A stretch of 64,000 nucleotides of DNA from the NCBI GenBank assembly GCA_947494545.1, contig CANLVH010000001.1, forward strand, positions 354,214 to 418,213, read 5' to 3'. How positions within the stretch are numbered: the first letter of the stretch is position 1; each line of letters opens with the position of its first letter. Positions 18,591 to 28,500 of this stretch are shown here, piece after piece. This DNA comes from an uncultured Mesonia sp. Its GTDB lineage: Bacteria > Bacteroidota > Bacteroidia > Flavobacteriales > Flavobacteriaceae. The notes below the pieces were generated by a model. The model was not told the origin of the DNA, did no database searches, and was given only the letters and a program-made list of their open reading frames with translations. Made by a program: the position numbers and the translations under genes.

Positions 18591-21428
18591 CTAATGCGCT
18601 TCCAGCCAATCTTGACCAACGCCAATTTCTACATCTAATGGGACTTCCAATTTAAAAGCATTTTCCATTTCGGTTTTGATTAGGGGTTTTAATTCTTCCA
18701 ACTCGTCTTTGTGTACATCAAATACCAACTCATCGTGTACTTGCAACAACATTTTAGATTTATACTGCTTTTCGCTTAGTTTTTTCTGAATATTAATCAT
18801 TGCCACTTTTATAATATCTGCGGCACTACCCTGTATTGGCGCGTTTACGGCGTTGCGCTCTGCCGCGCTTCGCACTACGTGGTTACGGGCAGTTATGTCT
18901 TTTAAGTAACGCCGTCTTCCCATAACGGTAGAAACATAACCGTGCTCACGCGCAAATTCTACCTGTTCGTGAATGTATTCGCGTAATTTTGGATAGGTTT
19001 TATAATAGGTGTCAATTAATTCTTTTGCTTCTGCCCGGGATAAATCGGTTTGGTTGCTTAGACCAAAAGCAGAAACCCCATAAATAATTCCAAAATTTAC
19101 GGTTTTTGCATTGCTACGTTGTTCGCGCGTAACTTCTTCCATAGGAACGTCAAAAACTTTAGCCGCGGTAGAAGCGTGAATGTCTTCGCCATCTTTAAAA
19201 GCTTTTATCATTGTATCTTCTTTACTTAAAGCGGCAATAATGCGCAATTCTATTTGCGAATAATCTGCGGCAAGCAACACATAATTTTCATCGCGCGGTA
19301 CAAAAGCTTTACGGACTTGTCTGCCGCGCTCAGTACGAATTGGGATGTTTTGCAAATTAGGATTGTTAGAGCTCAACCTTCCCGTGGCGGCTACGGTTTG
19401 CATATATTGTGTGTGCACGCGCCCGGTTTTTTCTTCTATTACTTCCGGCAAGGCATCTATATACGTATTTTTAAGTTTTACCAAACCGCGCCATTGCAAA
19501 ACGTCTGCAACAATTTGATGCTCGCCGGCCAAATCTGATAATACATCTTCTGCGGTAGAAAATTGCCCCGTACGGGTTTTCTTGGGTTTTTCTACCAATT
19601 GCATTTTACCAAATAAAATCTCGCCCAGTTGCTTTGGCGAACCTATATTAAATTCTTCTTTTGTTTCTTGGTAAATGGTTTTTTCAAGTTCTGCAATGTC
19701 TTTGGTAAGCGCATTGGAGAGTTCTTTTAAAAAATCGCGGTCTATGCGAATGCCCTCCAATTCCATTTCTGCCAAAACGCGTAGCAACGGAATTTCTATT
19801 TCTGCAAACAATTTTTCGTTGTCGGCATCTTTTAATTCTTCCGTAAAGAAATGTTTTAGTTGTAAAGTGATATCAGCATCTTCTACGGCATATTCGGTTT
19901 GTTGTTTTAAGGAAACGCTGCGCATAGATTTTTGCTTTTTCCCTTTTTTGCCGATTAGTTTTTCTATAGAAAGCGGTTGATAATTTAAATAAGTTTCCGA
20001 AAGCACATCCATATTATGCCGCATATCCGGATTAATGATGTAATGCGCCAACATCGTGTCAAACAAACTGCCTTTTACCTTTATGTTGTAATTGGCTAAA
20101 ACTTTTATGTCATATTTTAAATTCTGACCAACTTTTTCAATTTCTTCCGACTCAAAAAACGGGCGAAATTGCTCTATTTTTTCTTGGGCTTCTTCTTGAT
20201 TTTCCGGAAAACTCACATAATAACCTTTGCCGGTTTCCCAACTAAAAGCAATGCCTACCAATGTGGCTTGGTTGGTATTTAGGCTGGTAGTCTCGGTATC
20301 AAAACAAACCGATTGTTGTTTCATTAAACGCTCTAAAAACAATTTGGTTGCCATTCCCGGCGCTACATTTTGATATAAATGCGGGGTGTTTTCTAAATTT
20401 TTGTAACCTTGAAAATCTTCGGCGGCTACATCTTTTTGATCGCCTTCCCCAAATAGAGAAAACTGACCGGCGCCCGCTATTTTCTCTTCTTTTTGTGTAG
20501 CTTTTTTATCGGAAGTGGTCAAACCTTTATCTGAATCACTTCCTTCGTTAAACATTTTCACAAACTGGTCGGTAAGACGTCTAAACTCCAGTTCCTGAAA
20601 AATTTCTACTACTTTTTCTGCATCGGGTTTAGAAAGTTCGTAATCTTCTTCGTTAAAGGTTACGTCACATTCCGTAAAGATAGTGGCCAATTTTCTTGAT
20701 AAGCGACCCAATTCTTCGTTGGCGATTACCTTTTCTTTCATCTTACCTTTTAGCTCGTCTATATTTTCATATAAACCTTGCATTCCGCCATATTTTTTAA
20801 TAAACTTTTTAGCGGTTTTATCGCCCACTCCCGGCAATCCCGGAATATTATCCGAGGCATCGCCCATCATTCCTAAATAATCAATAACCTGCTCTGGTTT
20901 TTCTACTCCAAAACGTTTTTGCACTTCCGGGATTCCCCAAACTTCTATACTATTTCCCATTCGGGCGGGGCGGTACATAAAGATATTTTCAGAAACCAAT
21001 TGCGCAAAATCTTTGTCTGGCGTTACCATAAATACTTGGTAATTTTCTTTTTCGGCCTGTTTTGCCAAAGTGCCAATAATATCATCGGCTTCCAAGCCGG
21101 AAAGTTCTACTACCGGAATGTGCATTGCTTTTAAAATGTCTTGAATAATTGGGATAGACTGCTTTATCACATCTGGCGTGGCATCTCTATTGGCCTTATA
21201 ATCTGCAAAAAGCTCTGTGCGTTCTGCGCTGCCATCTTTATCAAAACAAACGGCCAAATGGTCTGGTTTTTCTCTTTTTATAACATCAAACAAAGAATTT
21301 ACAAAACCCATTATGGCAGAAGTGTCCTGGCCTTTAGAATTTATAATCGGGTTTTTGATAAGGGCATAATAGCCTCTAAAAATTAAAGCATAAGCGTCTA
21401 ATAAGAAAAGGCGTTTTTGATTGGCCAT
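18591..21428 (-). CDS. polA: DNA polymerase I
   Basis: 945 residues with all three domains. The 5'-nuclease domain (1-300) has FLLDAYALIFRGYYAL and GLEADDIIGTLA. The 3'-5' exonuclease domain appears intact, with VCFDTETTSL (Exo I), VGQNLKYDIKVL (Exo II) and YAVEDADITLQL (Exo III), so proofreading is likely. The polymerase domain has DYSQIELRIIAALS (motif A), the O-helix RSNAKTVNFGIIYG (motif B) and VHDELVFDV (motif C). It fills gaps and removes RNA primers. A C-poor 3' tract on the sense strand follows the stop (18521-18590). Confidence 0.98.
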   Translation of the reverse strand: MANQKRLFLLDAYALIFRGYYALIKNPIINSKGQDTSAIMGFVNSLFDVIKREKPDHLAVCFDKDGSAERTELFADYKANRDATPDVIKQSIPIIQDILKAMHIPVVELSGLEADDIIGTLAKQAEKENYQVFMVTPDKDFAQLVSENIFMYRPARMGNSIEVWGIPEVQKRFGVEKPEQVIDYLGMMGDASDNIPGLPGVGDKTAKKFIKKYGGMQGLYENIDELKGKMKEKVIANEELGRLSRKLATIFTECDVTFNEEDYELSKPDAEKVVEIFQELEFRRLTDQFVKMFNEGSDSDKGLTTSDKKATQKEEKIAGAGQFSLFGEGDQKDVAAEDFQGYKNLENTPHLYQNVAPGMATKLFLERLMKQQSVCFDTETTSLNTNQATLVGIAFSWETGKGYYVSFPENQEEAQEKIEQFRPFFESEEIEKVGQNLKYDIKVLANYNIKVKGSLFDTMLAHYIINPDMRHNMDVLSETYLNYQPLSIEKLIGKKGKKQKSMRSVSLKQQTEYAVEDADITLQLKHFFTEELKDADNEKLFAEIEIPLLRVLAEMELEGIRIDRDFLKELSNALTKDIAELEKTIYQETKEEFNIGSPKQLGEILFGKMQLVEKPKKTRTGQFSTAEDVLSDLAGEHQIVADVLQWRGLVKLKNTYIDALPEVIEEKTGRVHTQYMQTVAATGRLSSNNPNLQNIPIRTERGRQVRKAFVPRDENYVLLAADYSQIELRIIAALSKEDTMIKAFKDGEDIHASTAAKVFDVPMEEVTREQRSNAKTVNFGIIYGVSAFGLSNQTDLSRAEAKELIDTYYKTYPKLREYIHEQVEFAREHGYVSTVMGRRRYLKDITARNHVVRSAAERNAVNAPIQGSAADIIKVAMINIQKKLSEKQYKSKMLLQVHDELVFDVHKDELEELKPLIKTEMENAFKLEVPLDVEIGVGQDWLEAH

Positions 21429-21457
21429 AGTGTAAGGGAATTTAAAAGTTTGAAAGT

Positions 21458-21465
21458 CAAAATTA
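21458..21465 (-). promoter_or_regulatory. -7 box upstream of polA
   Basis: The minus strand reads TAATTTTG, matching TAnnTTTG, about 30 bases before the polA ATG. A TTTG lies further upstream but only 13 bases away, so no proper -33 is assigned. Confidence 0.45.
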
Positions 21466-21594
21466 CGAGTAATTTAAGCAAAATAGAAAAAATGTGGCAA
21501 TTCCTTTTTTAGTAATATAAACTATATGAAATCTAAAGTTTTTAAATCCTTTTTCTTCAGTATAGCTAAGCTTTTCCGTAAAGAATTTTTGTCC

Positions 21595-21665
21595 CCAAAT
21601 CTATTTGGGGATTGGTTCGTTTTCTTTGGACGAGCAAAGAAAATGAACAAAAGCTTCTTAGAATG
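21595..21665 (-). repeat. Dispersed repeat copy, inverted
   Basis: Contains, in reverse orientation to the copies at 10040 and 38868, the pair GTTCGTTTTCTTTG and CAAAGAAAATGAAC, plus a GTCCCCAAATCTATTTGGGG palindrome. It lies in the polA / phosphoesterase divergent gap (21429-21796), which otherwise holds only the two promoters. Confidence 0.6.
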
Positions 21666-21770
21666 CAAAATTTCTGTGTTTAAAAATTTTTATGAAGTTC
21701 AAATCAAAAACTATTTCTTTCACACGCGTTAAAATATTGAGAAAGTAAATTTTAGGAACAAGTATTGCAT

Positions 21771-21778
21771 TAAATTTG
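21771..21778 (+). promoter_or_regulatory. -7 box upstream of the phosphoesterase
   Basis: TAAATTTG matches TAnnTTTG and predicts a start about 14 bases before the ATG at 21797. It overlaps an in-frame TTG at 21776, which argues against that TTG as the start codon. Confidence 0.5.
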
Positions 21779-21796
21779 CCGACTCAAAATTTTATT

Positions 21797-23017
21797 ATGC
21801 GCTGGTTTATTTTTATAACGCTTTATTGTTTACTCACTTGGTACAGCTTTCAAGCCGTAAAAACCCTTACTAAAAATACGTATTTGCACTTTGGGTTTCT
21901 TGGGTTGGTAACTTTGGTGCTATCTTATTTTTTATACCATTGGTTGCAACCTTACTCGGGCAGTGTGTTTACAGGAAACAGAAGTTTGGCTTTTGGTTTT
22001 GTTTTAGCCGTTATGGCAGCCGAAGCTGTTATTGTACTCTTTATGTTTGGCGAAGATATTTTGCGGTTTCTTTATTTTGGTTACCAAAAATTATTTACCA
22101 AATCTGCTGTAGAAGCTTTGCCTTCCCGAAGAAAATTTGTGAGCACATTAGCTTTAGGTCTCGCTGCAATACCATTTGCTTCTTTGCTTTACGGAATGTG
22201 GCGCGGCAAATACAATTTTAAAGTTTTAGAATACGAATTAACTTTTGATGATCTTCCCGAGGCTTTTGATGGCTACCGTATAACCCAAATTAGCGATGTA
22301 CATAGCGGAAGTTTTGATAACCATAAAAAAATAGAATACGCTGTAGATTTGATTAATCAGCAACAGAGCGATGCTATAGTTTTTACCGGAGATTTGGTAA
22401 ACAACCGCGCAGACGAAATGCAAGATTGGAAAAATCTCTTTAAAAAACTGGATGCCAAAGATGGTGTTTTTTCTATTTTAGGAAACCACGATTATGGCGA
22501 TTATGTAAAGTGGAATTCCGCTAAGGAAAAGAAAGAAAACCTACAACAGCTTAAAAAGACTCAAAACGAAATGGGTTGGGATTTGCTTTTAAACGAGCAT
22601 AGAACCATAGAGCGCAACCAACAAAAAATTGCAGTAGTAGGTGTAGAAAATTGGGGTTCCGGTGGTTTTGTAAAACACGGCGATATAGATAAAGCCAGCC
22701 AAAATCTTTCTGAAAAAGATTTTAAAATAGTGCTAAGTCACGACCCATCTTATTGGGACGAACATATTCGAGATCACGATAAAAATTACCAACTTACTTT
22801 AAGCGGCCATACACACGGAATGCAATTTGGTATAGAAATTCCCGGTTGGTTTAAATGGAGTCCGGTGCAGTTTAGATACAAACATTGGGCAGGTATTTAT
22901 AAAGAAAAAAACAGATTTATAAATGTTAACCGCGGATTTGGCTTTTTGGCCTACCCGGGTAGAGTTGGTATGTGGCCGGAGATAACCGTTGTAAAGTTAA
23001 AAAAATCAACGATTTAA
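21797..23017 (+). CDS. Membrane-anchored metallophosphoesterase
   Basis: 406 residues from the ATG at 21797; an in-frame TTG 21 bases upstream is rejected because it lies in the -7 box. About four N-terminal membrane segments (residues 1-125, with a short basic loop containing PSRRKF) precede a calcineurin-like domain. All metal-binding blocks are present: QISDVHSG, FTGDLVNNRADE, ILGNHDYGDY, VLSHDPSYWDEH and SGHTHGMQFG. The membrane-anchored YkuE/YaeI-type relatives hydrolyse phosphoesters such as UDP-sugars or lipid-linked substrates; the actual substrate is unknown. It is monocistronic, divergent from polA. Confidence 0.85.
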   Translation: MRWFIFITLYCLLTWYSFQAVKTLTKNTYLHFGFLGLVTLVLSYFLYHWLQPYSGSVFTGNRSLAFGFVLAVMAAEAVIVLFMFGEDILRFLYFGYQKLFTKSAVEALPSRRKFVSTLALGLAAIPFASLLYGMWRGKYNFKVLEYELTFDDLPEAFDGYRITQISDVHSGSFDNHKKIEYAVDLINQQQSDAIVFTGDLVNNRADEMQDWKNLFKKLDAKDGVFSILGNHDYGDYVKWNSAKEKKENLQQLKKTQNEMGWDLLLNEHRTIERNQQKIAVVGVENWGSGGFVKHGDIDKASQNLSEKDFKIVLSHDPSYWDEHIRDHDKNYQLTLSGHTHGMQFGIEIPGWFKWSPVQFRYKHWAGIYKEKNRFINVNRGFGFLAYPGRVGMWPEITVVKLKKSTI

Positions 23018-23040
23018 CTTTTTATTTTACATTTAATCTA

Positions 23041-23048
23041 TATTTTTG
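23041..23048 (+). promoter_or_regulatory. -7 box upstream of the surface protein gene
   Basis: TATTTTTG matches TAnnTTTG, 24 bases before the first ATG at 23072. No clear -33 element. Confidence 0.45.
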
Positions 23049-23071
23049 TCGTTTAAACGGAAAGAGATTAA

Positions 23072-24556
23072 ATGATGAGAAAGAGATTATTACTATTATT
23101 TTTACTAATTGTATCCCCAATTTTTTTACACGCACAAGTAGGTATTAATACTATAGATCCGGACGAGTCTTCAAGTCTGGATATCAGATCTACAGAGAGC
23201 GGCTTGTTAATACCCCGAATGACTACTGCGCAACGACAAGCTATTGTAGAGCCTGCTCATTCATTACTTGTTTACGATACAGATTTAGATGGTTATTATT
23301 ATAATCAAGGAACTCCTTCTTCCGAAGACTGGGTTTTATTACTAACAGATACAAATACACGAGACAATTATGTAATTGTAAAAAGTGTAGAAGATTTCCC
23401 GGGCGGAGGTCAAGGAGGAACAATTACTTTAGATACTAATACACTTTACGAAATTAATGGTGTAATAACCACTAGTCAATCTATTAATGTAAATGGAGCT
23501 TATGTAGTGGGTAAAGATACCAATGAAGATGTTATAAACTATACAGGTTCTGCCTCTCTGTTTGTTGGATCGCAAAATGCTAGTTTTAGAAATTTAACAT
23601 TTAATAATTCAAATACAGGTAGCGTATTTGATCTTTCTGCTTCTAATACTAATAGTCTAATAGCTCAAAGCGTCGTAGTAAATGGGTTTAGCTCCGTTGG
23701 AAGCGTTGCAGGATATGGATTAGTATTTTTTAATGTGTTACAATATATTGGAAATTCAGATGGAATCACTTATTCAGATATAGGTAACTTATTACTTAAT
23801 AATATGGGATGGCAACCTAGTAACGGCGGTGCTTACGAAACATTTACAGGTACTTTTGGTTTTATACAGAAAATAAGTGGTTTTTCTACCGTTGCTTCTG
23901 GAGCGGTTGGTATAGATGTTAGTTCTAATCCTACCGTCGAGAATGCAACAGTAAAACAAACTGTATTTACAGGAAGTGGGGACTATGTTATGCCTTATAG
24001 TTCAGGTCAAATTTATGCTGGATATAATTTTACAAATGATTGGGCGGTAGATTGTGTAGGTATTCCTAAAGAGATAGATGATAGTGCTACTGGAATTATC
24101 TTTATAGAACGAAATACTGGTTCTTCAGGTCCTGTTTTCGATATAGGGTCTGGTAGAAAGCCGATTGAAGGAACATATCAATCTAATGATTTGTTCAGAA
24201 TGAGTGATTCAGCAAATGGTTTAACAGAAAATGTATTACAATATAACGGGAAAGCGCCAAGACAATTTCAGGTAAGTTCTTCTATATCTTACGAAACCAC
24301 TTCGGGAACCTCAAGTACTGTTTTGGCATTTTATGTAGTAAGATATGATAGTGCAGGTAATTTGCTTGAAATTCCCAATGGAATTGAGTCTTATGACGAA
24401 GTTGATGTGAATAACAGCGTAAGAAATGTTTCTGTGGTAGGAACTGTAACGATGAACCCGGGCGATTATGTAAGAGTTTTTGCACAATTAATTAGTTCTG
24501 GATCTAGTCCTCGAGATACCTTAAGAGCATATTCTATGAATCTCTCTTTATTTTAA
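23072..24556 (+). CDS. Secreted surface protein of the 'GINT..P..S..LDI' type
   Basis: 494 residues. A signal peptide (1-22, LLLLFLLIVSPIFLHAQ) is followed by VGINTIDPDESSSLDIRSTE and GLLIPRMTTAQRQAI, a motif pair common at the N terminus of Bacteroidota exported proteins that resemble phage tail-fibre or adhesin stalks. Residues 110-300 are Gly/Asn/Ser-rich beta sequence that may form a right-handed helix. The C-terminal 130 residues look like a jelly-roll head (LAFYVVRYDSAGNLLE and GDYVRVFAQLIS). There is no T9SS sorting domain. Start is at the first of two adjacent ATGs; the second is equally possible. Confidence 0.65.
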   Translation: MMRKRLLLLFLLIVSPIFLHAQVGINTIDPDESSSLDIRSTESGLLIPRMTTAQRQAIVEPAHSLLVYDTDLDGYYYNQGTPSSEDWVLLLTDTNTRDNYVIVKSVEDFPGGGQGGTITLDTNTLYEINGVITTSQSINVNGAYVVGKDTNEDVINYTGSASLFVGSQNASFRNLTFNNSNTGSVFDLSASNTNSLIAQSVVVNGFSSVGSVAGYGLVFFNVLQYIGNSDGITYSDIGNLLLNNMGWQPSNGGAYETFTGTFGFIQKISGFSTVASGAVGIDVSSNPTVENATVKQTVFTGSGDYVMPYSSGQIYAGYNFTNDWAVDCVGIPKEIDDSATGIIFIERNTGSSGPVFDIGSGRKPIEGTYQSNDLFRMSDSANGLTENVLQYNGKAPRQFQVSSSISYETTSGTSSTVLAFYVVRYDSAGNLLEIPNGIESYDEVDVNNSVRNVSVVGTVTMNPGDYVRVFAQLISSGSSPRDTLRAYSMNLSLF

Positions 24557-24630
24557 AAATCTTAACAATTTCCTAATCTTTTGGTGATTATAAGCGCCTT
24601 GCTTAATTTTATTTTTTAAAATAAAAATTT

Positions 24631-24930
24631 ATGGCAAAATTTGGGAGTTTAATACAATCTGAAAAACCGGTCTTGCTCTGCTTTTACGATAGCGAAAATG
24701 CCGAGCAAGTAGAGAGTTTAAAAGATAAGCTTAAAAAGGTGGCTGCCGCACCAAATGTAGATTCCAGAGTTATTAAAATAGATGCGCAAAGCAACCAGAA
24801 ATTGGTACAAGCGCTAAAAATTAACCATCTTCCAAGTTTTATGGTCTATAAAAATGAAAAATTATTGTGGCAGGAAGCAGGTAACCTTTCGGTGGAAAGT
24901 TTGATAGAAGTGCTTCAGAAAAACGCTTAA
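24631..24930 (+). CDS. Thioredoxin-fold protein lacking the CxxC active site
   Basis: 99 residues, the size of one thioredoxin domain. The fold signature is present: strand KPVLLCFYDSENAEQVESL, strand SRVIKIDAQSN, then the cis-Pro loop LPSFMVYKNEKLLWQEAG. The place of the CxxC pair is taken by SENAEQ, so it cannot be a dithiol oxidoreductase; the only Cys is in LLCFYD. It could be a chaperone-like or binding domain. Its stop overlaps the stop of the converging deacetylase gene by 4 bases. Confidence 0.7.
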   Translation: MAKFGSLIQSEKPVLLCFYDSENAEQVESLKDKLKKVAAAPNVDSRVIKIDAQSNQKLVQALKINHLPSFMVYKNEKLLWQEAGNLSVESLIEVLQKNA

Positions 24931-25583
24931 AGTTTTTTAAACAAATAGCCTTTTTTGCTGTAATGTTCTAAAACCTTCGGTAGAACATAACGCAAGTTTT
25001 TTTCTGCTTTCAGACTATCGTGAAAAACGATTATACTTCCCGGTTTTGCGTAATTCAATACATTTTGAAGACATCTTTCTTGCGATATAGCATTGTCGTA
25101 ATCCCTACTCAACACGCTCCACATGATAATTTTATATCCTTTTTGCAGTAAACATTTTGCTTGCTTAGCGCGAATTTTTCCGTAAGGAGGTCGTAGCAAG
25201 TTACTTTTTATTAATTTATTGGCTTTTTCTGTATTCTCTAAATAGGTTTTGGTACTGTTTTTCCAACCATTTAAATGCTTATGCGTATGGTTGCCAACAG
25301 CGTGATTGGAAGCTAAAAGTTGCTGAAATATCTCCGGATGTTTTTTTACATTTTCGCCAATGCAAAAAAAAGTAGCTTCTGCTTGGTATTCTTCTAATTT
25401 TTTTAAAACCCAAGGCGTAACTTTTGGAATTGGTCCATCGTCAAAAGTTAGGTATACGCTTTTATCAGAAACGCTTTTATTCCAAACGTATTTGGAATAA
25501 AAGCGCTTTACTATGGCCGGAACCCTTATAAATTTTAAGCTATCTAAAAATTTACGGTATAGGGGTACTTTGGGCAGAGTCAA
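24927..25583 (-). CDS. Polysaccharide deacetylase family protein
   Basis: 218 residues of the NodB / carbohydrate esterase 4 type. The motifs are in order: YLTFDDGPIPKVTPWVLKKL (catalytic base and metal-binding Asp), NHTHKH (metal-binding His pair), LLRPPYGK, and IIVFHDS near the C terminus. The family removes acetyl groups from N-acetyl sugars in peptidoglycan, chitin or exopolysaccharides. No signal peptide is visible. Its start overlaps the end of the DUF2723 gene by 32 bases, so the two are co-translated. Confidence 0.85.
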   Translation of the reverse strand: MTLPKVPLYRKFLDSLKFIRVPAIVKRFYSKYVWNKSVSDKSVYLTFDDGPIPKVTPWVLKKLEEYQAEATFFCIGENVKKHPEIFQQLLASNHAVGNHTHKHLNGWKNSTKTYLENTEKANKLIKSNLLRPPYGKIRAKQAKCLLQKGYKIIMWSVLSRDYDNAISQERCLQNVLNYAKPGSIIVFHDSLKAEKNLRYVLPKVLEHYSKKGYLFKKL

Positions 25584-28500
25584 TTGGTAATTGTTTTTGG
25601 TTGTTATCCGGCAATAAATCTTTCTGATTTTGGTCTATTTGCTCTTGCTGTTGCGCCGGGTCATAATCTTCTTCGTCTTCGTAAAAATGTTCAAAAAGCT
25701 GCAAGTGTTTGTTAAATGCTTTTGCTTCTTGCTCTATTAATTGTTCGTCTTGGTTATAGAGTAGTAAATCTACCAGACTTCTGTAGCGCTCTATGTTGGT
25801 GATTATTTCATCGCCCATTTGGTATTGTCTCTCTAAGCTAAGCTGACTGTAATATTGCAGGGTTTCTTTGTATTTTTCTGCTACTTCTTGCCAAATTTCT
25901 CTGGCTTTTTCTTTTTCGCCAATTTGATAATACCCGCTAATAAAAGGCTCTAAAAGCGTGTAATAACCAAATTTGTCTACCGGCATTTTTTCCATACCCA
26001 AATCTAAAATTTCTTTTGCTTTTTGGGTTTTGCCTTCTGCCAGTAAATTTTCTACTAAACGCGCTAAATTGCCGCGATAGGTAATAGAGTTTTTACGGGT
26101 TTCAGGATCGTGGTAAATGTCGTCGCTACCATTATTGTCCCAATCCCAATTGGTAACAATATCGTACATTTTTTCGGTATCTATTCTTCCCATATCGTAT
26201 GGGGTTTCCGGGTCTATTTCTGTTTTAATTGGTACCAGTTTATAGCAAACCCCATCTAATTGTAAATAATCTTTCATCCATAAATAATTGGCATCGCCAA
26301 AGCTGCCGCCGGTAAAGTAAATAGGTCTTTCCCAATTGGCATTGGCAACAATATCTAACATTAGTAAAGTGTTTTTATAAATCACTTCGCTACCAATTTT
26401 TAAGTCGATATGCGGTACAATTTTATCGCGATCTTCTTCCTTTACAATTCCGCTGGCAATTGCTGTTTCCGGGTTAACCGGAATACGTAAATTTTTGGTA
26501 GGAAAAGTATTGATTGTTTGTCCGTTTTGCATTTCTGCTTGGGTAGTTGGGTTGTCACTTGCAATATACTGTATCCACTTTTTAATAAGTAAAGTGTCTT
26601 TAATTCTCGGATCTTCGTAATAACGTACATAGTCGTTAGTGCCGTACTGAAAGTCTTCTCTTTCTAAGATAGTTTTTACCGGTTCACTTTTATAAGCGGC
26701 TTCTTTCATTTGCGAGATATACCAAGAAGTGGCGAGCAAACTGGTGTTTATAATGCGTACGTCTGTGCGGTAACCTTCAATTTCTTGCGCATACCAAAGC
26801 GCAAAAGTATCGTTGTCTCCAATGGTAAACAAAATACCATTTTCTTCTACAGAATCTAAATACATTTTTGCCATAGAACGTGCGGTATATCTGTCTGAAC
26901 GATCGTGATCGTCCCAATTTTGGGAGACCAAAACCCCGGGAACGGCCAATAAACAAACCACCGTAACCAGTGGCGCTACTATTTTGGGTTTTAAATGTTC
27001 ACGCAGCAAATCGTAGAGCGCATACACCCCAAAACCAATCCAGATGGCAAACACATAAAAGGAACCAACCAAGGCATAATCGCGCTCGCGCGGTTCAAAT
27101 GGTCGTTCGTTTAGGTAAATTTTTAGTGCAATTCCCGTAAAAAGGAAAAACACCAATAAGACCCAAAAATTTTTATTATCGTTTTTTAACTGAAAAACCA
27201 AACCGAGCAATCCTAAAATAAGCGGCAAAAAGAAATAGGTATTACGCGCCTTATTGTTTTTTACATCGGAAGGTAAATTTTCTTGCGAGCCTAATCTAAT
27301 TTCGTCTAAAAAGTTAATTCCGCTAAGCCAATTACCGTGTACATCGTTGTATTTACCTTGCACATCGTCTTGGCGCCCGACAAAATTCCACATAAAATAG
27401 CGCCAATACATATACCCAATCTGAAACTCAAACAAATAACGCAGATTGGAAGCCATGCTTGGTTTTTCTACGTTTAGATACTGACTGAATTGCCGCAGGA
27501 AAGAAATATAATCTTCGTTAGTAATCTGGTTTAAAGCATAAGCTTTTTTAAACTCGCGCACGGTTTGCACCAGTTGTTGCTCGCTTCTGTATTCTGGTTT
27601 TATGCTAAAATCTAACGCGCCGGTAAATTGCATATAATTGGCGGCATGCTCTGTACTCCACATTCGCGGGAATAAAGCTTTATGCTGCGGACCGGAATTT
27701 TGCTTGGCATTTTTGTAGTTATTTACAATCTCGTAGTTGCCGGTTTCGTAATTCTCTTCGTATTTCGGTTTATCGTCTATATATGGATTGTCAGGATCTA
27801 AGGTGCCAAAAATATCGGAGAATTGCGGACCGTAAAACAAACTATTATCGGGGTATTGTTCCCGATTATAATACGCTAGTAATTCTCTTGCGTTATCCGG
27901 ACTGTTTTCGTTAATTACCGTTCCGGCGTTGGCACGAATTGGTAACATAATCCAGCTGGAAAATCCTATAAAAATAAAGAGGATGCACAACAAGAAAGTG
28001 TTGGCGTGTATAAAATCTTTTTTTCGGGTGTACCGAAGTAAATAATAAAAAGCAGCAATTAGCACCAAACCGGCAATAATGGTTCCCGAATTAAACGGTA
28101 AACCAATACTGTTTACAAAAAACACTTCTGCTTCCGCAAAGAAAGTAAGCGTGTAGGGCAATAATAGTAGGAAAATAAACAATAAAATAGCCACTACAAT
28201 AAGGTTGGCAAAAATAAAGTTCTTAACGGTTATTTTTTCTACGTTTTTAAAATAATACAGAAATCCGATTGCAGGAATGGTAAGCAAAGCCATAAAGTGA
28301 ACTCCAAAGGAAAGTCCGATAATAAAAGCGATTAAAATAAGCCAGCGGTTGCCGCGGGGTTTAAACATATCGCGTTCCCATAAAAGTCCCAGATAAAACA
28401 TAATAGCCATTAAGCAGCTGGCCATTGCATACACTTCTGTTTCTCCTGCGTTGAACCAAAAACTATCTGTAAAACTAAAAGCCAAACTACCAACCGCAGC

